Shown here piece after piece: positions 5,149 to 5,789 of a stretch of 5,789 nucleotides of DNA; position 1 is the first letter of the stretch; each line of letters begins with the position of its first letter. The stretch covers positions 1,750-7,538 of the forward strand of contig NCCR01000270.1 in NCBI GenBank assembly GCA_002279765.1, read 5' to 3'. The notes beneath the pieces are model-generated. The model searched no databases. It was not told where the DNA came from and saw only the letters and a program-made list of their open reading frames with translations. This DNA comes from Verrucomicrobia bacterium 12-59-8 (GTDB lineage Bacteria > Verrucomicrobiota > Verrucomicrobiae > Verrucomicrobiales > Verrucomicrobiaceae). The translations under genes were made by a program, and so were the position numbers.

Positions 5149-5789
5149 ATGCCCGAGCAACGCACCGTCACCACAGCCGCCGAACTTCTGCCTTTTCTCT
5201 TTGAGAACTGGCCGGGCATGAAGCGCACCCGCCTCAAGCAGTGGCTGAAATACGGCAGCGTCCGCGTGAACGACCATGCCGTGACCCGCCACGACCACAA
5301 GCTCAAGCCCGGCGACAAGATCACCATCAAGGTGGAACGCGCACCCCGTGCCGACGTCAAGCCCATGCCCGCTGGTCTCAGCATTGTGTATGAAGACGAG
5401 GCGATCATCGTGCTGAACAAAGGGGCAGGCTGGCTCACCGTGGCCACGGACTCCGGCAGCGGTCGCACCGCCTATGCCGCCCTCACCGACCACGTACGCG
5501 GCACCGATGTCCGCAACCGCGTCTGGATCGTCCATCGCCTGGATCGCGACACCTCCGGCCTCATCGTTTTCGCCAAAACCGAGCCCTACAAACGCATCCT
5601 GCAGCAGAACTGGCATCGCTTTGACAAAACCTACCTCGCCATCACCGAAGGCGTCATCAAGCGCGACTCCGGCACCCTGCGCTGCTTTCTCAATGAGGAG
5701 TTCTCCCTCCGCGTCCGCAGCGTCCCGCCGGATGAAGACACCCGCGAGGCCATCACCCATTTCAAGGTGCTCAAGCGCACGCACCACAC
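5149..5789 (+). CDS. RluA-family pseudouridine synthase, 3' end beyond the window
   Basis: The first 213 residues of an enzyme that isomerises uridine to pseudouridine in RNA, probably rRNA or tRNA. An N-terminal S4-type RNA-binding domain spans about 25-62 (RTRLKQWLKYGSVRVND, then LKPGDKITI). The catalytic domain starts around 76 with IVYEDEAIIVLNKGAG. The RluA signature HRLDRDTSGLIVFAK is at 129-143, with D132 the expected catalytic Asp, followed by FDKTYLAITEG (158-168). EAITHFKVLKR at 200-210 matches the later conserved strand of the family. In the usual NKPxG motif the proline is Gly here (NKGAG). The ATG at 5149 is the first possible start after an in-frame TGA at 5140, and leaves a sensible distance to the S4 domain. 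No stop is reached; roughly a third or less of the protein is probably missing. RluA, RluC or RluD target specificity cannot be told from this part. Confidence 0.93.
   Translation, partial: MPEQRTVTTAAELLPFLFENWPGMKRTRLKQWLKYGSVRVNDHAVTRHDHKLKPGDKITIKVERAPRADVKPMPAGLSIVYEDEAIIVLNKGAGWLTVATDSGSGRTAYAALTDHVRGTDVRNRVWIVHRLDRDTSGLIVFAKTEPYKRILQQNWHRFDKTYLAITEGVIKRDSGTLRCFLNEEFSLRVRSVPPDEDTREAITHFKVLKRTHH

Noticed and set aside
5056..5787. Minus-strand open frame of 243 codons at the right end
   Set aside because: It lies opposite the pseudouridine synthase, whose S4 domain and HRLDRDTSG signature are unmistakable. The minus-strand product is Gly/Ala/Val-rich without a domain.

Overview
The window looks like a piece of a moderately GC-rich chromosome from the Planctomycetes/Verrucomicrobia/Chlamydiae group. 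A verrucomicrobium of the Prosthecobacter/Verrucomicrobium type is the best guess. The pointers are a small exported haem protein of the planctomycete-cytochrome type with an SHD1-like tail, a large membrane-spanning Ser/Thr-kinase-like protein with a TPR-like C-terminal half, and the absence of a convincing Shine-Dalgarno sequence before any of the six genes. This placement is inference; there is no rRNA or other phylogenetic marker. I see no mobile element, CRISPR array, tRNA or rRNA.

Layout, left to right. (1) 83-862 (+): a membrane protein of unknown function, visibly more AT-rich than the rest and possibly continuing upstream of the window. (2) 878-1300 (-): a SufE-type sulfur acceptor, convergent with gene 1. 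(3) 1297-3879 (-): an 860-residue kinase-like membrane protein lying directly upstream of sufE, the two joined by an ATGA stop/start overlap. (4) 3880-4040: a divergent intergenic region with an 8-bp perfect inverted repeat and a short tandem repeat. (5) 4041-4490 (+): a small cysteine-rich YkgJ/CxxCxxCC-type protein. (6) 4493-5065 (-): an exported c-type haem protein, convergent with gene 5 with only 2 bp between the stop codons. (7) 5066-5148: a short divergent spacer. (8) 5149-5789 (+): an RluA-family pseudouridine synthase cut off by the right edge.

The only clear operon is kinase-like protein then sufE. The other genes are single units in alternating orientations, so context says little about a shared pathway. 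The most interesting point is the kinase-like protein. Its ATP-binding loop and lysine are intact, but the alpha-C glutamate is absent, the catalytic HRD aspartate is Asn and DFG reads DIA. It is therefore probably a pseudokinase or an atypical kinase, carrying a large C-terminal region predicted to lie outside the cytoplasm, and it is translationally coupled to an iron-sulfur cluster assembly factor. I found no clear evidence of a wholly new multi-gene system here.
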